A stretch of DNA of 64,000 nucleotides from an uncultured Clostridia bacterium (GTDB lineage Bacteria > Bacillota > Clostridia > TANB77 > CAG-508). Positions within the stretch are counted from its first letter, which is position 1, and each line of letters begins with the position of its first letter. Position numbers and translations under genes: made by a program. The stretch spans positions 1 through 64,000 of the forward strand of contig CALXUS010000002.1 in NCBI GenBank assembly GCA_944391745.1. Reading direction: 5' to 3'. This document shows, piece after piece, positions 37,986-47,680 of this stretch. The notes beneath the pieces are model-generated. The model worked only from the letters and a program-made list of their open reading frames with translations, had not been told where the DNA came from and made no database searches.

Positions 37986-39089
37986 TTAAAATTTCCCTTC
38001 AATTAAACTTTTTTTGTTTTTCTTTAAATATCCCAATAGTAAAATAATAAAACTCATACCAAATACTATAATTAAACAAGCGTATTTATAAATTACATTT
38101 TCAACAAAACGTATTTGAGCTATATTTTGAGGAATTAATGTTACAATAAAAATACCAATACATATTAGGAATGCAGGGATATTTGAAGTTGGAGTTTTAG
38201 TATTTTTATTAGTAATTTTTATAGCAAATGCTAATACAACAGATAAATATGCAAAAAATACGAGTACCCATATTAAAATAAATAATGCATCTACTCTCTG
38301 AAAAAATTTCCCAAACTGAATACTTCTTGTTATCATATAAATTGAAAGAACACCTTCACCGCCTGTGGCAAAAGGAAATATTAAAAGTAGAGCAGTCACA
38401 CTTAAGAAGAGAATCAATCCTGAGAAAATAATTGAGGTTAGCCCTATTTTTTTAGATTCTTTAGGTTCCTTATAATTTGACCTTATAAGAAATAATAGTA
38501 AAATTTCACCAAAGGCAAATATATTTGTTATTCCAAGTACAAAAGTATTATTTGTGCCATATCCCAAAACTGGAAAGAATCTTTCTGGTACAAAATGCAC
38601 TGATAGAGAAAAGAAAATTATTATAATTGTTACAATAATAAAAGGTAAAACTATTGCATTAGTTCTACTTACATTTTTAAAACCATATTGATTAGCTATT
38701 AAAGCAATTAGTATAAAAACTAAACAAAGAAGTTCAGTTGGCATATCAGGTAAATAGATGGTTTTTAAAGTATTAGAAAAATTTAAAATTAATATTCCTG
38801 CTACAAATATAAAATATAACGTATAAATTATAGAAATAATTTTTTTTAGAATACTTCCTCCAACAAATTCTGCAACATCTAAAATATCTTTTCCTTTGAA
38901 TGGAGAAAATAGTTTATTAAAAAATAAAAATATTATTGTAGCAAGTATTGTTATATATATAACATTGAGAGGACCAGCAGAAGCGGTTGAGCTTAATATT
39001 TCATTAGGCAAATTAAGTAAAATGTGGCTAATCATAACAATTATAGCAATTGATACTGATTCTACAAAACCTATTTTGCTATTATTCAT
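37986..39089 (-). CDS. gerB: GerAB/YndE-type spore germination permease
   Basis: 367 residues with about ten membrane helices and no soluble domain, belonging to the amino-acid permease-like GerAB family. Typical segments are a Pro/Asn-rich first helix (ISHILLNLPNEIL), TLKTIYLPDMPTELLCL near 110, and FFPVLGYG near 190 matching the family's xFPVxxxG motif. The B subunit is thought to bind the germinant or pass ions. It sits three bases after gerA and five before gerC, so translation is coupled. Confidence 0.92.
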   Translation of the reverse strand: MNNSKIGFVESVSIAIIVMISHILLNLPNEILSSTASAGPLNVIYITILATIIFLFFNKLFSPFKGKDILDVAEFVGGSILKKIISIIYTLYFIFVAGILILNFSNTLKTIYLPDMPTELLCLVFILIALIANQYGFKNVSRTNAIVLPFIIVTIIIIFFSLSVHFVPERFFPVLGYGTNNTFVLGITNIFAFGEILLLFLIRSNYKEPKESKKIGLTSIIFSGLILFLSVTALLLIFPFATGGEGVLSIYMITRSIQFGKFFQRVDALFILIWVLVFFAYLSVVLAFAIKITNKNTKTPTSNIPAFLICIGIFIVTLIPQNIAQIRFVENVIYKYACLIIVFGMSFIILLLGYLKKNKKSLIEGKF

Positions 39090-39092
39090 AAT

Positions 39093-40772
39093 TTACTCCT
39101 TTCTCCACTTCATACTGGTATCATTTTGAACTTTAGTTCTTTTGGTATTTAAAAAATCTGAACGATTTTCTCTTTTCCATACAGGCTTTAATAAATAGCC
39201 ATTATTTCTAATATTAGATTTTGGCATATAAGGTGATAAGTATGGCACACCATAAGAGTTTAAAGAACATAATGTTATTAAATGTATAAATATTCCTATA
39301 CCAATACCAAGAAATCCACATAGAGCCCCCAAAAGTGTATAGCCAAATCTAGCAATTCTAAGGTGAAATCCTAATGAAAAATCAGGTATAGTAAAAGATG
39401 AAATTGCAGTTATGGCTATAATAATAATTAATATAGGGGAAACTATGTTAGCTGAAACTGCAGCTTCACCTAATACTAATGCACCAACAATACCTACTGT
39501 TGAACCTAAAGGGGAGGGAACTCTTAAACCTGCTTCTCGTATTAATTCAAATGAAAGTTCCATCATTATAATTTCTACTACAATTGGGAAAGGTACATTT
39601 ACACGTGATGCAACAATAGAATAGAGCAATTCTGTTGGCAGTAATTCACGATGATATATAGTTACTGCTAAATATAGACCCGGCAAAAGTAAAGTTATAA
39701 AAAATGCAATTCCTCTTAATACTTTTAATAAATTAGAAAAGTGATAATTTAAATTAACATCTTCTTGAGATGTAAAAAAATCAAACAAAGTTACCGGCAA
39801 AATTAAAGCATAAGGAGAACCATTATAAATAATTATTACTCTTCCTTGTAAAAGTGAGGCTACTGCTTTATCAGCTCTTTCAGTGGTAAGAATTTCTGGA
39901 AGAGTAGTTTCAGGGTCATCCTTTATTAATTGAATTAGTTCACTACTAGAAAGAACATAATCAACATCAATATTGTTTAATCTATATTTAACTTCGGAAA
40001 CTAAACTGGAGTTTGTAATGTCTTTTATATAACAAACTGCACAGTTATTTTTATTTGTTTTACCAATTACAATATTTTCAATTATAAGATTTTCATTATT
40101 AATATTTCTTCTAATTAGAGAAGTATTTGTTCTTAAGTTTTCAACGAAAGCCTCTTGAGAACCTCTTACACTAGGTTCATTTTTGGGCTCTGAAATCGTT
40201 CTTTGAGCAAATTTTTTAATATCTATGTCAAAAGCAAAATTAATAGTATCTACAAATAAAGCACAATTTCCTGAATTTATATTTTGCACAATTTCATCGA
40301 ATGAAGAAATCTTTTTTACACTATTTTGAGGAAGCAAGCATTCATATATATAATCTGTTATATTAAATCTTTTAACTTTTCTTACACTAATATTATTTGT
40401 TATAGCTTCTGAAAAAATTTGAGGTTCATTAGTTTGATTTGAAAAGTTTTTTATCATAAGAGGATTTAATATAAAATCATTAATTGAAGTAGTATCAACT
40501 AAACCATCAATATATATAAGAAAAGATTTAAATTGCTTACCTTTTGCATTTAATATAAATTCACGTATTTTAATATCAGAATTTATTAAAGTATTATATC
40601 TAGCTTTTATATAATCTAAATTAACTTCTAAGCTAGGGTAAATACTTTGTTTTTTTAATAGATCTTCAGGTTGACTTTCACTAGTTTTTTCTTTTGAAAT
40701 AGTAAAATTATAACCTTCTTGATTTTGTGTAAGAGTATAAAAAAATTCTTTTAATTTTTTAATAATCTTCAT
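39093..40772 (-). CDS. gerA: GerA-type spore germination receptor subunit A
   Basis: 559 residues. A soluble N-terminal half (about 45-310, with IYIDGLVDTTSINDFIL and CAVCYIKDIT) is followed by about four to five membrane helices, and a C-terminal tail. The RVNVPFPIVVEIIMMELSFELIREAGLRVPS region near 400 is the strongest family signature. Subunit A works with B and C to sense germinants and open ion channels. GAGGAA precedes the ATG. An inverted repeat TTTGT/ACAAA (40791-40807) lies in the 136-base gap to divergent spoIIP, a possible control site; forespore-specific promoters were not identified with confidence. Confidence 0.94.
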   Translation of the reverse strand: MKIIKKLKEFFYTLTQNQEGYNFTISKEKTSESQPEDLLKKQSIYPSLEVNLDYIKARYNTLINSDIKIREFILNAKGKQFKSFLIYIDGLVDTTSINDFILNPLMIKNFSNQTNEPQIFSEAITNNISVRKVKRFNITDYIYECLLPQNSVKKISSFDEIVQNINSGNCALFVDTINFAFDIDIKKFAQRTISEPKNEPSVRGSQEAFVENLRTNTSLIRRNINNENLIIENIVIGKTNKNNCAVCYIKDITNSSLVSEVKYRLNNIDVDYVLSSSELIQLIKDDPETTLPEILTTERADKAVASLLQGRVIIIYNGSPYALILPVTLFDFFTSQEDVNLNYHFSNLLKVLRGIAFFITLLLPGLYLAVTIYHRELLPTELLYSIVASRVNVPFPIVVEIIMMELSFELIREAGLRVPSPLGSTVGIVGALVLGEAAVSANIVSPILIIIIAITAISSFTIPDFSLGFHLRIARFGYTLLGALCGFLGIGIGIFIHLITLCSLNSYGVPYLSPYMPKSNIRNNGYLLKPVWKRENRSDFLNTKRTKVQNDTSMKWRKE

Positions 40773-40908
40773 AATTCCTCATTTAACCAATTTGTAATAT
40801 TAACAAATGATTCCTTTTTGATATTTATATTAGATTTTCCTTATTTTGAAAAAATATACAATAAAATTTTGTCTCATAAAAAAATAATACAAGAATATAA
40901 TTTTTATT

Positions 40909-42039
40909 ATGATAAAAGTATTTCGTATAAAAGATTTAATTAAATATGTTATAAAAATTTTAATTATTTTACTAGCTGTATCTCTAGTAATGCAAGTTTT
41001 TAATTCAGAAAATAATACAGATAAAGTACAAGAAAATGGGCAAGAAGCATTATTTTTTTGCATTGATGATATGATACCACAAATTTCTATAGATAAAAAA
41101 GATAAAGAAGATACAAGTGTTATGAAATTTGCAATTGAGTCAGAATTAGAAGTTATAGATGCTTTGTCCAAAAATGAAAACAATTCAGGAAATAATGTTT
41201 CTAATAATATCACTAATGAGGTAAAAAACGAAAATATGCAGATAGAAGAATCAAGCAATGATATAGTAGAAGAAACAGGGATAAACAAGGAATTGACAGT
41301 AACTGAAGTAGATAATAGTGGAATAAATCCTAGATATACAGATGAATATAATGGAGTTTACATTAATAATAGTACAAATTATACTTTAACACAGGAAATG
41401 CTTACTCCAGATGTAGAAATAAATAAGAGTAAAGTCTTAATTTATCACACTCATACTTGTGAAAGTTATACACCTACTGAAAACTATCAGTATGAAGCTA
41501 GTGGAAATTTTAGGACAATAGATTTAAATTATTCTGTCGCAAGAGTTGGAGATGAGCTCCAAAAGTATTTAGAAACTTATGGTTGTAATGTAATACATGA
41601 TAAAACATATCATGATTATCCAGCATATAATGGTTCATATTCTAGATCACTTATTACTGCGGAAAATATGGTAAATTCTAATCAAGATGCAGATATAGTT
41701 ATAGACTTACATAGAGATGCAATAGCAGATGAAACTTATGGACCAAGAGTAAAAATTGGTGATGAATATGTTTCACAATTAATGTTTGTAATGGGAACAG
41801 ATGGAGCAAATTCTGAACATACAAATTGGCTACAAAATTTAAAATTTGCAATAAAAGTTCAACAAAAAGCTAATGAATTATATCCGGGATTATTTAAACC
41901 TATAATACTTAGAAATTCTGAATATAATCAGCATATTGCGAAAGGAGCGTGTATTATAGAGGTTGGCTCTACAGGAAATACATTAGAAGAAAGTATGGGA
42001 GCAATGAAATATTTAGCTAGAATATTAGAAGAAATGTAA
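40909..42039 (+). CDS. spoIIP: Stage II sporulation protein P (SpoIIP)
   Basis: 376 residues. A single N-terminal helix (about 12-30) anchors the protein outside. A Ser/Asn-rich linker is followed by the catalytic amidase/endopeptidase domain: HTHTCESY with H180, H182 and E185, the DLHRDAI near 266, and EVGSTGNTLEE near 352. SpoIIP cuts septal peptidoglycan with SpoIID and SpoIIM during engulfment. It is divergent from the ger operon; both are sporulation genes. No obvious Shine-Dalgarno precedes ATG 40909, and a mother-cell promoter was not assigned. Confidence 0.94.
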   Translation: MIKVFRIKDLIKYVIKILIILLAVSLVMQVFNSENNTDKVQENGQEALFFCIDDMIPQISIDKKDKEDTSVMKFAIESELEVIDALSKNENNSGNNVSNNITNEVKNENMQIEESSNDIVEETGINKELTVTEVDNSGINPRYTDEYNGVYINNSTNYTLTQEMLTPDVEINKSKVLIYHTHTCESYTPTENYQYEASGNFRTIDLNYSVARVGDELQKYLETYGCNVIHDKTYHDYPAYNGSYSRSLITAENMVNSNQDADIVIDLHRDAIADETYGPRVKIGDEYVSQLMFVMGTDGANSEHTNWLQNLKFAIKVQQKANELYPGLFKPIILRNSEYNQHIAKGACIIEVGSTGNTLEESMGAMKYLARILEEM

Positions 42040-42081
42040 TAATGGAAAAATATAATTTAAGAAATAATTAATAAAAATGAC

Positions 42082-42110
42082 TTGAAAGTAATAAGAAAAT
42101 ATAATAGAAT
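42082..42110 (+). promoter_or_regulatory. Sigma-A promoter of pgi
   Basis: TTGAAA (42082-42087) and TAGAAT (42105-42110) with a 17-bp spacer, about 40 bases before the pgi ATG. Confidence 0.75.
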
Positions 42111-42151
42111 ATTGAAAAATAATTTAATTAGAAAAACTAAGGAGGAGTTTT

Positions 42152-43456
42152 ATGGCAAAAATTAAACTAGATTTTAAAGAGTCAAAATTAGAAAATGAGG
42201 AAATTTTACAACACTCTGGAGTAGTGGAAGAAATTAATCAAGAATTAATAGATAAATCAGCAGATGAAACTGAATTTTTAGGATGGTTAAATCTACCTAC
42301 AGATTATGACAAAGAAGAATTTGAAAGAATAAAAAAATGTGCAGAAAAAATAAGAAATGATTCAGATATATTATTAGTAATTGGAATAGGGGGCTCTTAT
42401 TTAGGAGCAAGAGCAGTTATAGAAGCTTTGCATAGTTCATTTTCACAAATGACTAACGAAAAGCCTCATGTAATATTTGTAGGTAATAATTTAAGTCCAG
42501 ATTATATAAATGATGTTATAGATATTCTTGAAGGAAAAGATTTTAGCATTAATGTGATTTCAAAATCTGGTACAACCACTGAACCAGCAATAGCTTTTAG
42601 AATTTTCAGAGAAATACTAGAAGGAAAATATGGAATCAAAGAAGCAAGAAAAAGAATATATGTTACTACAGATAAGAAAAAAGGAGCTTTAAAACAATTA
42701 TCAGATGCAGAGGGGTATGAAAGTTTTGTAATACCAGATGATGTAGGAGGAAGATTTTCTGTATTAACTGCAGTAGGATTATTGCCAATAGCTGCAAGTG
42801 GTCTAAATATAGATAAACTAATGGAAGGAGCAAGATTTGCTCAAGATAAATATTCTGATAACTCATTAGAATATAATCAATGTTATCAATATGCTGTTGC
42901 AAGAAATTTATTATATGAGAAAGACAAATCAATTGAAATGCTAGTTTCATATAATCCAAGACTACATTATTTTATAGAATGGTGGAAGCAATTATTTGGT
43001 GAAAGTGAAGGAAAAGATGGAAAAGGATTATTTCCTGCAGGAGCTGAATTTACAACAGATTTACATTCTTTAGGACAATATATTCAAGAAGGAAGAAAAA
43101 TACTATTTGAAACAGTTTTAGATATAGATAATTCAAATACGGATATTACTATAAATATGGATGAAGACAATTTAGACAATTTAAATTATCTATATGGAAA
43201 AAAATTAAGCTATGTAAATAAAATGGCTATGAAAGGAACAATAAAAGCTCATTCAGAAGGAAATGTACCAAATATAGTAATTCATATAGATAAATTAGAT
43301 GAAGAAACAATGGGTGAATTAATTTATTTCTTTGAAAAGGCTTGTGCAATGTCAGCAGAATTATTAGAAGTAAATCCATTTAATCAACCTGGAGTTGAAA
43401 AATATAAAACAAATATGTTTAAACTACTAGAAAAACCTGGGTATGAAAATAAATAA
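42152..43456 (+). CDS. pgi: Glucose-6-phosphate isomerase
   Basis: 434 residues, the compact Firmicute size. It interconverts glucose-6-phosphate and fructose-6-phosphate in glycolysis. Family marks: [15 protein letters not shown] near 79, [14 protein letters not shown] near 139, [17 protein letters not shown] near 197, and [10 protein letters not shown] near the C-terminus. An AAGGAGG site precedes the ATG. A DedA gene follows after 76 bases. Confidence 0.96.
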   Translation: MAKIKLDFKESKLENEEILQHSGVVEEINQELIDKSADETEFLGWLNLPTDYDKEEFERIKKCAEKIRNDSDILLVIGIGGSYLGARAVIEALHSSFSQMTNEKPHVIFVGNNLSPDYINDVIDILEGKDFSINVISKSGTTTEPAIAFRIFREILEGKYGIKEARKRIYVTTDKKKGALKQLSDAEGYESFVIPDDVGGRFSVLTAVGLLPIAASGLNIDKLMEGARFAQDKYSDNSLEYNQCYQYAVARNLLYEKDKSIEMLVSYNPRLHYFIEWWKQLFGESEGKDGKGLFPAGAEFTTDLHSLGQYIQEGRKILFETVLDIDNSNTDITINMDEDNLDNLNYLYGKKLSYVNKMAMKGTIKAHSEGNVPNIVIHIDKLDEETMGELIYFFEKACAMSAELLEVNPFNQPGVEKYKTNMFKLLEKPGYENK

Positions 43457-43532
43457 AAATAGATAAGGTTAAGCAAGTTTATAGAAACGGAAAATCTAAA
43501 TAAAAAGAAGGAGAAAAATTAACAAGTAGGAA

Positions 43533-44219
43533 ATGGAAGCATTTATATTAGGAATTATTGAAAATTGGGGATATTTGGGAGTAGGGCTTTTAATAGCTAT
43601 AGAAAATATATTTCCACCAATACCATCTGAGGTAATTTTAGCATTTGGTGGATTCATGACAACAATAACAGAGTTAAATACTGTAGGAGTTATAATTTCA
43701 GCAACTTTAGGATCTACTATTGGTGCTATTGTATTATATTTAATAGGTAAAATATTAAATAAAGAAAGACTAGAAAAAATTGTATCAGGAAAAATAGGAA
43801 AAGTACTTAGACTTAAGAAATCAGATATAGAAAAAGCAGATAAATGGTTTGATACAAAAGGTCAAAAAACAGTATTTATATGCAGATTTATTCCAATAGT
43901 AAGAAGTTTAATTTCAATCCCTGCTGGTATGAGCGAGATGAAAATATGGAAATTCTTATTATATACAGTTTTAGGTTCAACAATTTGGAATACAGTATTG
44001 GTATGCTTGGGTAGAGCCTTAGGAGAATCATGGGAAACTGTTGTAAATATATTTGATAAATTTTCAAATGTAATTTTAGTAATATTAATAATTGCATTTG
44101 TAGCATTTGTTGTTTGGTGGTTTGGATTTAGAAAAAATAAAAAGACCAACAAGAAAACGAAAAGCAAATCTACGAAAAATGCAGAAAATATAGAAAATTT
44201 AGAAAATGACGAAAAGTAA
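43533..44219 (+). CDS. DedA family membrane protein
   Basis: 228 residues. The N-terminal motif ENIFPPIPSEVILAFGG is diagnostic for DedA/VTT proteins; about five membrane segments follow, with FICRFIPIVRSLISIPAG near 115 (the family's re-entrant basic region) and WNTVLVCLGRALG near 152. DedA proteins act in membrane lipid (undecaprenyl phosphate or phosphatidylethanolamine) flipping. The ATG at 43533 is the first in frame after TAG 43527; the AAGAAGGAG before it is about 20 bases away, so initiation may be inefficient. The C-terminal tail is very Lys/Asn-rich. Confidence 0.92.
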   Translation: MEAFILGIIENWGYLGVGLLIAIENIFPPIPSEVILAFGGFMTTITELNTVGVIISATLGSTIGAIVLYLIGKILNKERLEKIVSGKIGKVLRLKKSDIEKADKWFDTKGQKTVFICRFIPIVRSLISIPAGMSEMKIWKFLLYTVLGSTIWNTVLVCLGRALGESWETVVNIFDKFSNVILVILIIAFVAFVVWWFGFRKNKKTNKKTKSKSTKNAENIENLENDEK

Positions 44220-44256
44220 ATTAAATTAAAAAGAAAATACAATTTACAGAAAAAAC

Positions 44257-44286
44257 TTGACTTTTTTACATAAAACGTTGTAAAAT
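44257..44286 (+). promoter_or_regulatory. Sigma-A promoter of the ileS leader
   Basis: TTGACT (44257-44262) and TAAAAT (44281-44286), spacer 18 bp, placing the start near 44293 at the T-box 5' end. Confidence 0.8.
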
Positions 44287-44292
44287 AGTCAT

Positions 44293-44626
44293 ATCATATA
44301 TAAAAACTATATATAAGACACGGTAAATAGATAAGCCTTTTAAGAGAGCTAGTGGTGGTGAGATGCTAGTAAGAAACTATTTATTTATTATCACTTATAT
44401 GTTGCTAAAATGAAAGCAGCCAGTCTTGGATGTTTTTGGGGACACCTTCCAAAACAGCTAATTAAGAAAAATTCATTAAAGAATATTATGAGATTTGTTA
44501 TTAGTTTTAGCCGTAAATCTGCGTTAAAGATATTAAAGAGAAAAGAATAAGAAATAATATAATAAATTCTTTTAAATTAGGTGGTACCGCGGAAAGACTT
44601 CGTCCTATATGGATGGAGTCTTTTTT
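44293..44626 (+). promoter_or_regulatory. T-box leader of ileS, specifier ATC (Ile)
   Basis: Stem I is closed by ATATAAG (44311-44317) with CTTATAT (44394-44400), then TAAATAG (44324-44330) with CTATTTA (44377-44383); its apical part carries GAGAGCTAGTGG and GGTGAGATGCTAG. The 10-base right side of the specifier loop (44384-44393) places the codon ATC at 44390-44392, Ile. The T-box proper AGGTGGTACCGCG is at 44579-44591, and the terminator AAAGACT/AGTCTTT (44593-44599 with 44617-44623) ends in T6. Uncharged tRNA-Ile would favour the antiterminator and expression of ileS. A palindromic element interrupts the linker between stem I and the T-box. Confidence 0.92.
44428..44459 (+). repeat. GGGGACACCTTCC family, copy 2, inside ileS T-box leader
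   Basis: A single 32-base arm with GGATGTTTTT, the core GGGGACACCTTCC and AAAACAGCT, able to form only a short bulged hairpin (TGTTTTTGG with CCAAAACA). It lies between stem I and the antiterminator domain. Confidence 0.85.
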
Positions 44627-44635
44627 AGATTTTTG

Positions 44636-44737
44636 GGAGGTTGTTTTTGGGGACACCTTCCAAAAACAGCCGATAAAAGTAAGATGTTTTCGGAAGGTGT
44701 CCCCAAAAACAACCCAAAACAGCCCAGAAAACATCCA
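44636..44737. repeat. GGGGACACCTTCC family, copy 3, between ileS T-box terminator and ATG
   Basis: Two 21-bp perfectly complementary arms (44641-44661 and 44692-44712) enclose 30 bases. Extra half-arm fragments (AAAACAGC, AAAACATCC) trail to 44737. The element sits after the T-box terminator and before the ileS ribosome site AAGGAGG (about 44748). Confidence 0.92.
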
Positions 44738-44760
44738 AAAAATATTAAGGAGGTAAAATT

Positions 44761-47517
44761 ATGGAAAAAGAAAAGAAAGATTACAGTCAAACACTTAACT
44801 TACCAAAAACAGATTTCCCAATGAGAGGAAATTTGCCTGAAAAAGAGCCAGGTATATTAGAGAATGTTTTTGAAAATGGTTTGTATGAAAAGATTTTAAA
44901 GAAAAATGAGGGGCATCAAAGTTTTGTACTACATGATGGACCTCCTTATGCAAATGGAGAAATACATGCAGGTCATGCCTTAAACAAAATTCTAAAAGAT
45001 ACTATTGTTAGATATAAGTCAATGAAAGGCTATTATTCACCATACATACCAGGTTATGATACTCATGGTATGCCAACTGAAAAGAAAGCTATTGAAAAAT
45101 TAGGTCTAGATAGAAGCAAAATTCCAGTTACTAAATTTAGGGATACTTGCCAAGATTTTACTAGAAACTATAAAGACATTCAAACAGAGGGATTCAAACG
45201 TTTAGGAGTTTTAGGAGATTGGGAGCACCCATATATTACTTATGATCCTAAAATGGAAGCTAGACAAATTGGCGTATTTGGAGATATGTATCAAAAAGGA
45301 TATATATATAAGGGATTAAAACCAGTTTATTGGTGTACTGACTGCGAAACAGCACTAGCTGAAGCAGAAATTGAATACAAAGATGATGAAGCAACTTCTA
45401 TATATGTTAAATTCCCAGTTGTTGATGGAAAAGGCATATTAGATGATGAAAATACTTATATAGTAATTTGGACAACTACTCCATGGACATTACCTGGAAA
45501 TGTTGCAATCACAGTAGGACCAGATTTTGAATATAGTTTAGTAAAAACAAATGTTGGAAACTTAGTAATGGCAAGTGATTTAGTAGAAAAAGTTATGAAA
45601 CTTGCTGAAATAGAAGATTACAAAGTTTTAAAAACATTTAAAGGTGAAGATTTAAAAGGAGTACAATGTAGACATCCATTCCTAGAAAGAAATTCAGTAG
45701 TAGTTTTAGGCGGAGAAGACGGAGTTAATGTTACATTAGAAGAAGGTACTGGAGCCGTTCACACTGCACCTGGATATGGTAAAGAAGACTATTTACAAAG
45801 CCTAAAAGATGGTCTTGAAATAAAAGTTGCAGTAAATGACAAAGGTGTTCAAACAGAAGAAGCAGGACCTTTTGCAGGAATGTACTATGCTAAATCAAAT
45901 AAGGAAATAACAAAATGGCTTGAAGAAAATGGTTACTTATTAAAAGCAGTTAAATTAGTTCACTCATATCCACATTGCTGGAGATGTAAAAAGCCTATCA
46001 TATTCAGAGCAACACCACAATGGTTTGCATCAATAGATGGCTTTAGAGATGAAGTTCTAAAAGCTATAAAAACAGTTAAATGGCATCCAGCATGGGGCGA
46101 AGAAAGAATGACTGAAATGATAAAAGGCAGAAATGACTGGTGTATATCTAGACAACGTACATGGGGTGTTCCACTTCCAATATTCTATTGTGAAGAATGT
46201 GGAGAGCCTTATGTTACAAAAGAATCTATAAAGAAAATCCAAGATATATTTGGAAAAGAAGGTTCAAATGCATGGTGGGCAAAAGAAGTAACAGAGCTTA
46301 TGCCAAAAGGCGCAAAATGTGCTAAATGTGGATGCACACATTTCAAAAAAGAAACAGATATAATGGACGTTTGGTTTGATTCAGGTTCAACACATCAAGG
46401 AGTTTTAGTTGAAAGAGGAATAAGCTATCCAGCAGATATGTATCTTGAAGGAAATGACCAATATAGAGGATGGTTCCAATCATCACTTCTTACATCTGTT
46501 GCAACAAATGGAATAGCTCCATATAAAGAAGTATTAACTCACGGATTTGTAACTGATGGACAAGGAAGAAAAATGTCTAAGAGCCTTGGAAATGGTGTAT
46601 CTCCAATAGATGTATGCAATAAATATGGCGCAGACATACTAAGACTTTGGGTACTTTCAGCTGATTATTCAATGGATGTAAACTTATCTGATGATATATT
46701 AAAAGGAATCTCAGATGTTTATAGAAAAATAAGAAATACAGCTAGATATATATTAGGAAATACAAATGACTATGACCCAGAAAATCCAGTTGCTTATGAA
46801 GATTTAATGGAAATAGACAAGTGGGCATTAACAAGACTTAACAAATTAATTCGTGATTGCACAAAAGATTATGATGAATATGATTTTGCAAATTGCTATC
46901 ACGATATAAACCAATTCTGTGTTGTAGATATGAGTAGTTTCTACTTAGATATAATAAAAGACAGATTATATACATCAAAAGCTGATTCGGTTGAAAGAAG
47001 AGCAGCTCAAACAACAATGTATTATATCCTAGACGCATTAGTAAAAATATTAACACCAATGACTTCATTTACAGCAGAAGAAATTTGGAAAGCTATGAAG
47101 CATACTGCAAAAGAAAATGTAGAAAGCCCAATGCTTGCAGATTATCCAACTCCAAACGATAAGTGGGATAATAAAGAATTATCTGCAAAATGGGATAAAA
47201 TTATAAAACTAAAAGATGTAGCTTCAAAAGAACTAGAACTTGCAAGAGCAAATAAAACAATTGGAAATTCACTAGATGCAAAAGTTACAATTTATGCAGA
47301 AGGTGATGAATACAAGTTCTTAAAAGAAAATGAAGAATTAATAAAATTAGTTTTAATAGTTTCGGGCTTAAAGATAGAAGAAAACAAACGTAAAGAAGAA
47401 ACTATGGGCATCAAGGTTGAACATGCTGATGGTGAAAAATGTGAAAGATGCTGGATGTATGATGAACATACAGAAGATGGATTATGCCCAAGATGTAGAG
47501 AAGTTTTAGAAAAATAA
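44761..47517 (+). CDS. ileS: Isoleucyl-tRNA synthetase
   Basis: 918 residues, class I. It charges tRNA-Ile. The HIGH-type motif GEIHAGHAL is near residue 66, the editing (CP1) domain with WTTTPWTLPGN near 240, and the KMSKS motif GRKMSKSLGNG near 603. A C-terminal zinc motif CERCWMYDEHTEDGLCPRC ends the protein, confirming the bacterial IleRS subtype. Its leader is a T-box with an Ile specifier, so expression answers to tRNA-Ile charging. Length and frame are intact. Codon use is richer in TCA/GGA than average but not foreign. Confidence 0.98.
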   Translation: MEKEKKDYSQTLNLPKTDFPMRGNLPEKEPGILENVFENGLYEKILKKNEGHQSFVLHDGPPYANGEIHAGHALNKILKDTIVRYKSMKGYYSPYIPGYDTHGMPTEKKAIEKLGLDRSKIPVTKFRDTCQDFTRNYKDIQTEGFKRLGVLGDWEHPYITYDPKMEARQIGVFGDMYQKGYIYKGLKPVYWCTDCETALAEAEIEYKDDEATSIYVKFPVVDGKGILDDENTYIVIWTTTPWTLPGNVAITVGPDFEYSLVKTNVGNLVMASDLVEKVMKLAEIEDYKVLKTFKGEDLKGVQCRHPFLERNSVVVLGGEDGVNVTLEEGTGAVHTAPGYGKEDYLQSLKDGLEIKVAVNDKGVQTEEAGPFAGMYYAKSNKEITKWLEENGYLLKAVKLVHSYPHCWRCKKPIIFRATPQWFASIDGFRDEVLKAIKTVKWHPAWGEERMTEMIKGRNDWCISRQRTWGVPLPIFYCEECGEPYVTKESIKKIQDIFGKEGSNAWWAKEVTELMPKGAKCAKCGCTHFKKETDIMDVWFDSGSTHQGVLVERGISYPADMYLEGNDQYRGWFQSSLLTSVATNGIAPYKEVLTHGFVTDGQGRKMSKSLGNGVSPIDVCNKYGADILRLWVLSADYSMDVNLSDDILKGISDVYRKIRNTARYILGNTNDYDPENPVAYEDLMEIDKWALTRLNKLIRDCTKDYDEYDFANCYHDINQFCVVDMSSFYLDIIKDRLYTSKADSVERRAAQTTMYYILDALVKILTPMTSFTAEEIWKAMKHTAKENVESPMLADYPTPNDKWDNKELSAKWDKIIKLKDVASKELELARANKTIGNSLDAKVTIYAEGDEYKFLKENEELIKLVLIVSGLKIEENKRKEETMGIKVEHADGEKCERCWMYDEHTEDGLCPRCREVLEK

Positions 47518-47534
47518 ATTTGGATGTTTTTGTA

Positions 47535-47566
47535 AACCGTTCCAATTTTAGGAACGGTTGTTTTTT
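47535..47566 (+). terminator. Terminator after ileS
   Basis: A 9-bp perfect stem AACCGTTCC (47535-47543) with GGAACGGTT (47551-47559), followed by GTTTTTTA. The preceding GGATGTTTTT resembles the flank of the palindromic elements but lacks their core. Confidence 0.9.
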
Positions 47567-47618
47567 ATTTAGTTATTATCAAAGTTGAATATATATTTAT
47601 TTTGTAAATTGATAAAAA

Positions 47619-47647
47619 TTGACAATAAAAATATTTTATGATAATAT
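47619..47647 (+). promoter_or_regulatory. Sigma-A promoter of the PfkB-family kinase gene
   Basis: A perfect TTGACA (47619-47624) and TAATAT (47642-47647) with a 17-bp spacer, about 35 bases before the ATG at 47681. Confidence 0.85.
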
Positions 47648-47680
47648 TACTAAAAATTTACTGTAAAGGAGTGCATACTT

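Noticed and set aside
44507-44824. Short reading frames on both strands over the ileS leader
   Set aside because: They are translations of the T-box and palindromic element; no start signals or protein-like composition.
47518-47530. Sixth palindrome copy after ileS
   Set aside because: Only GGATGTTTTT of the flank is present; the GGGGACACC core is missing.
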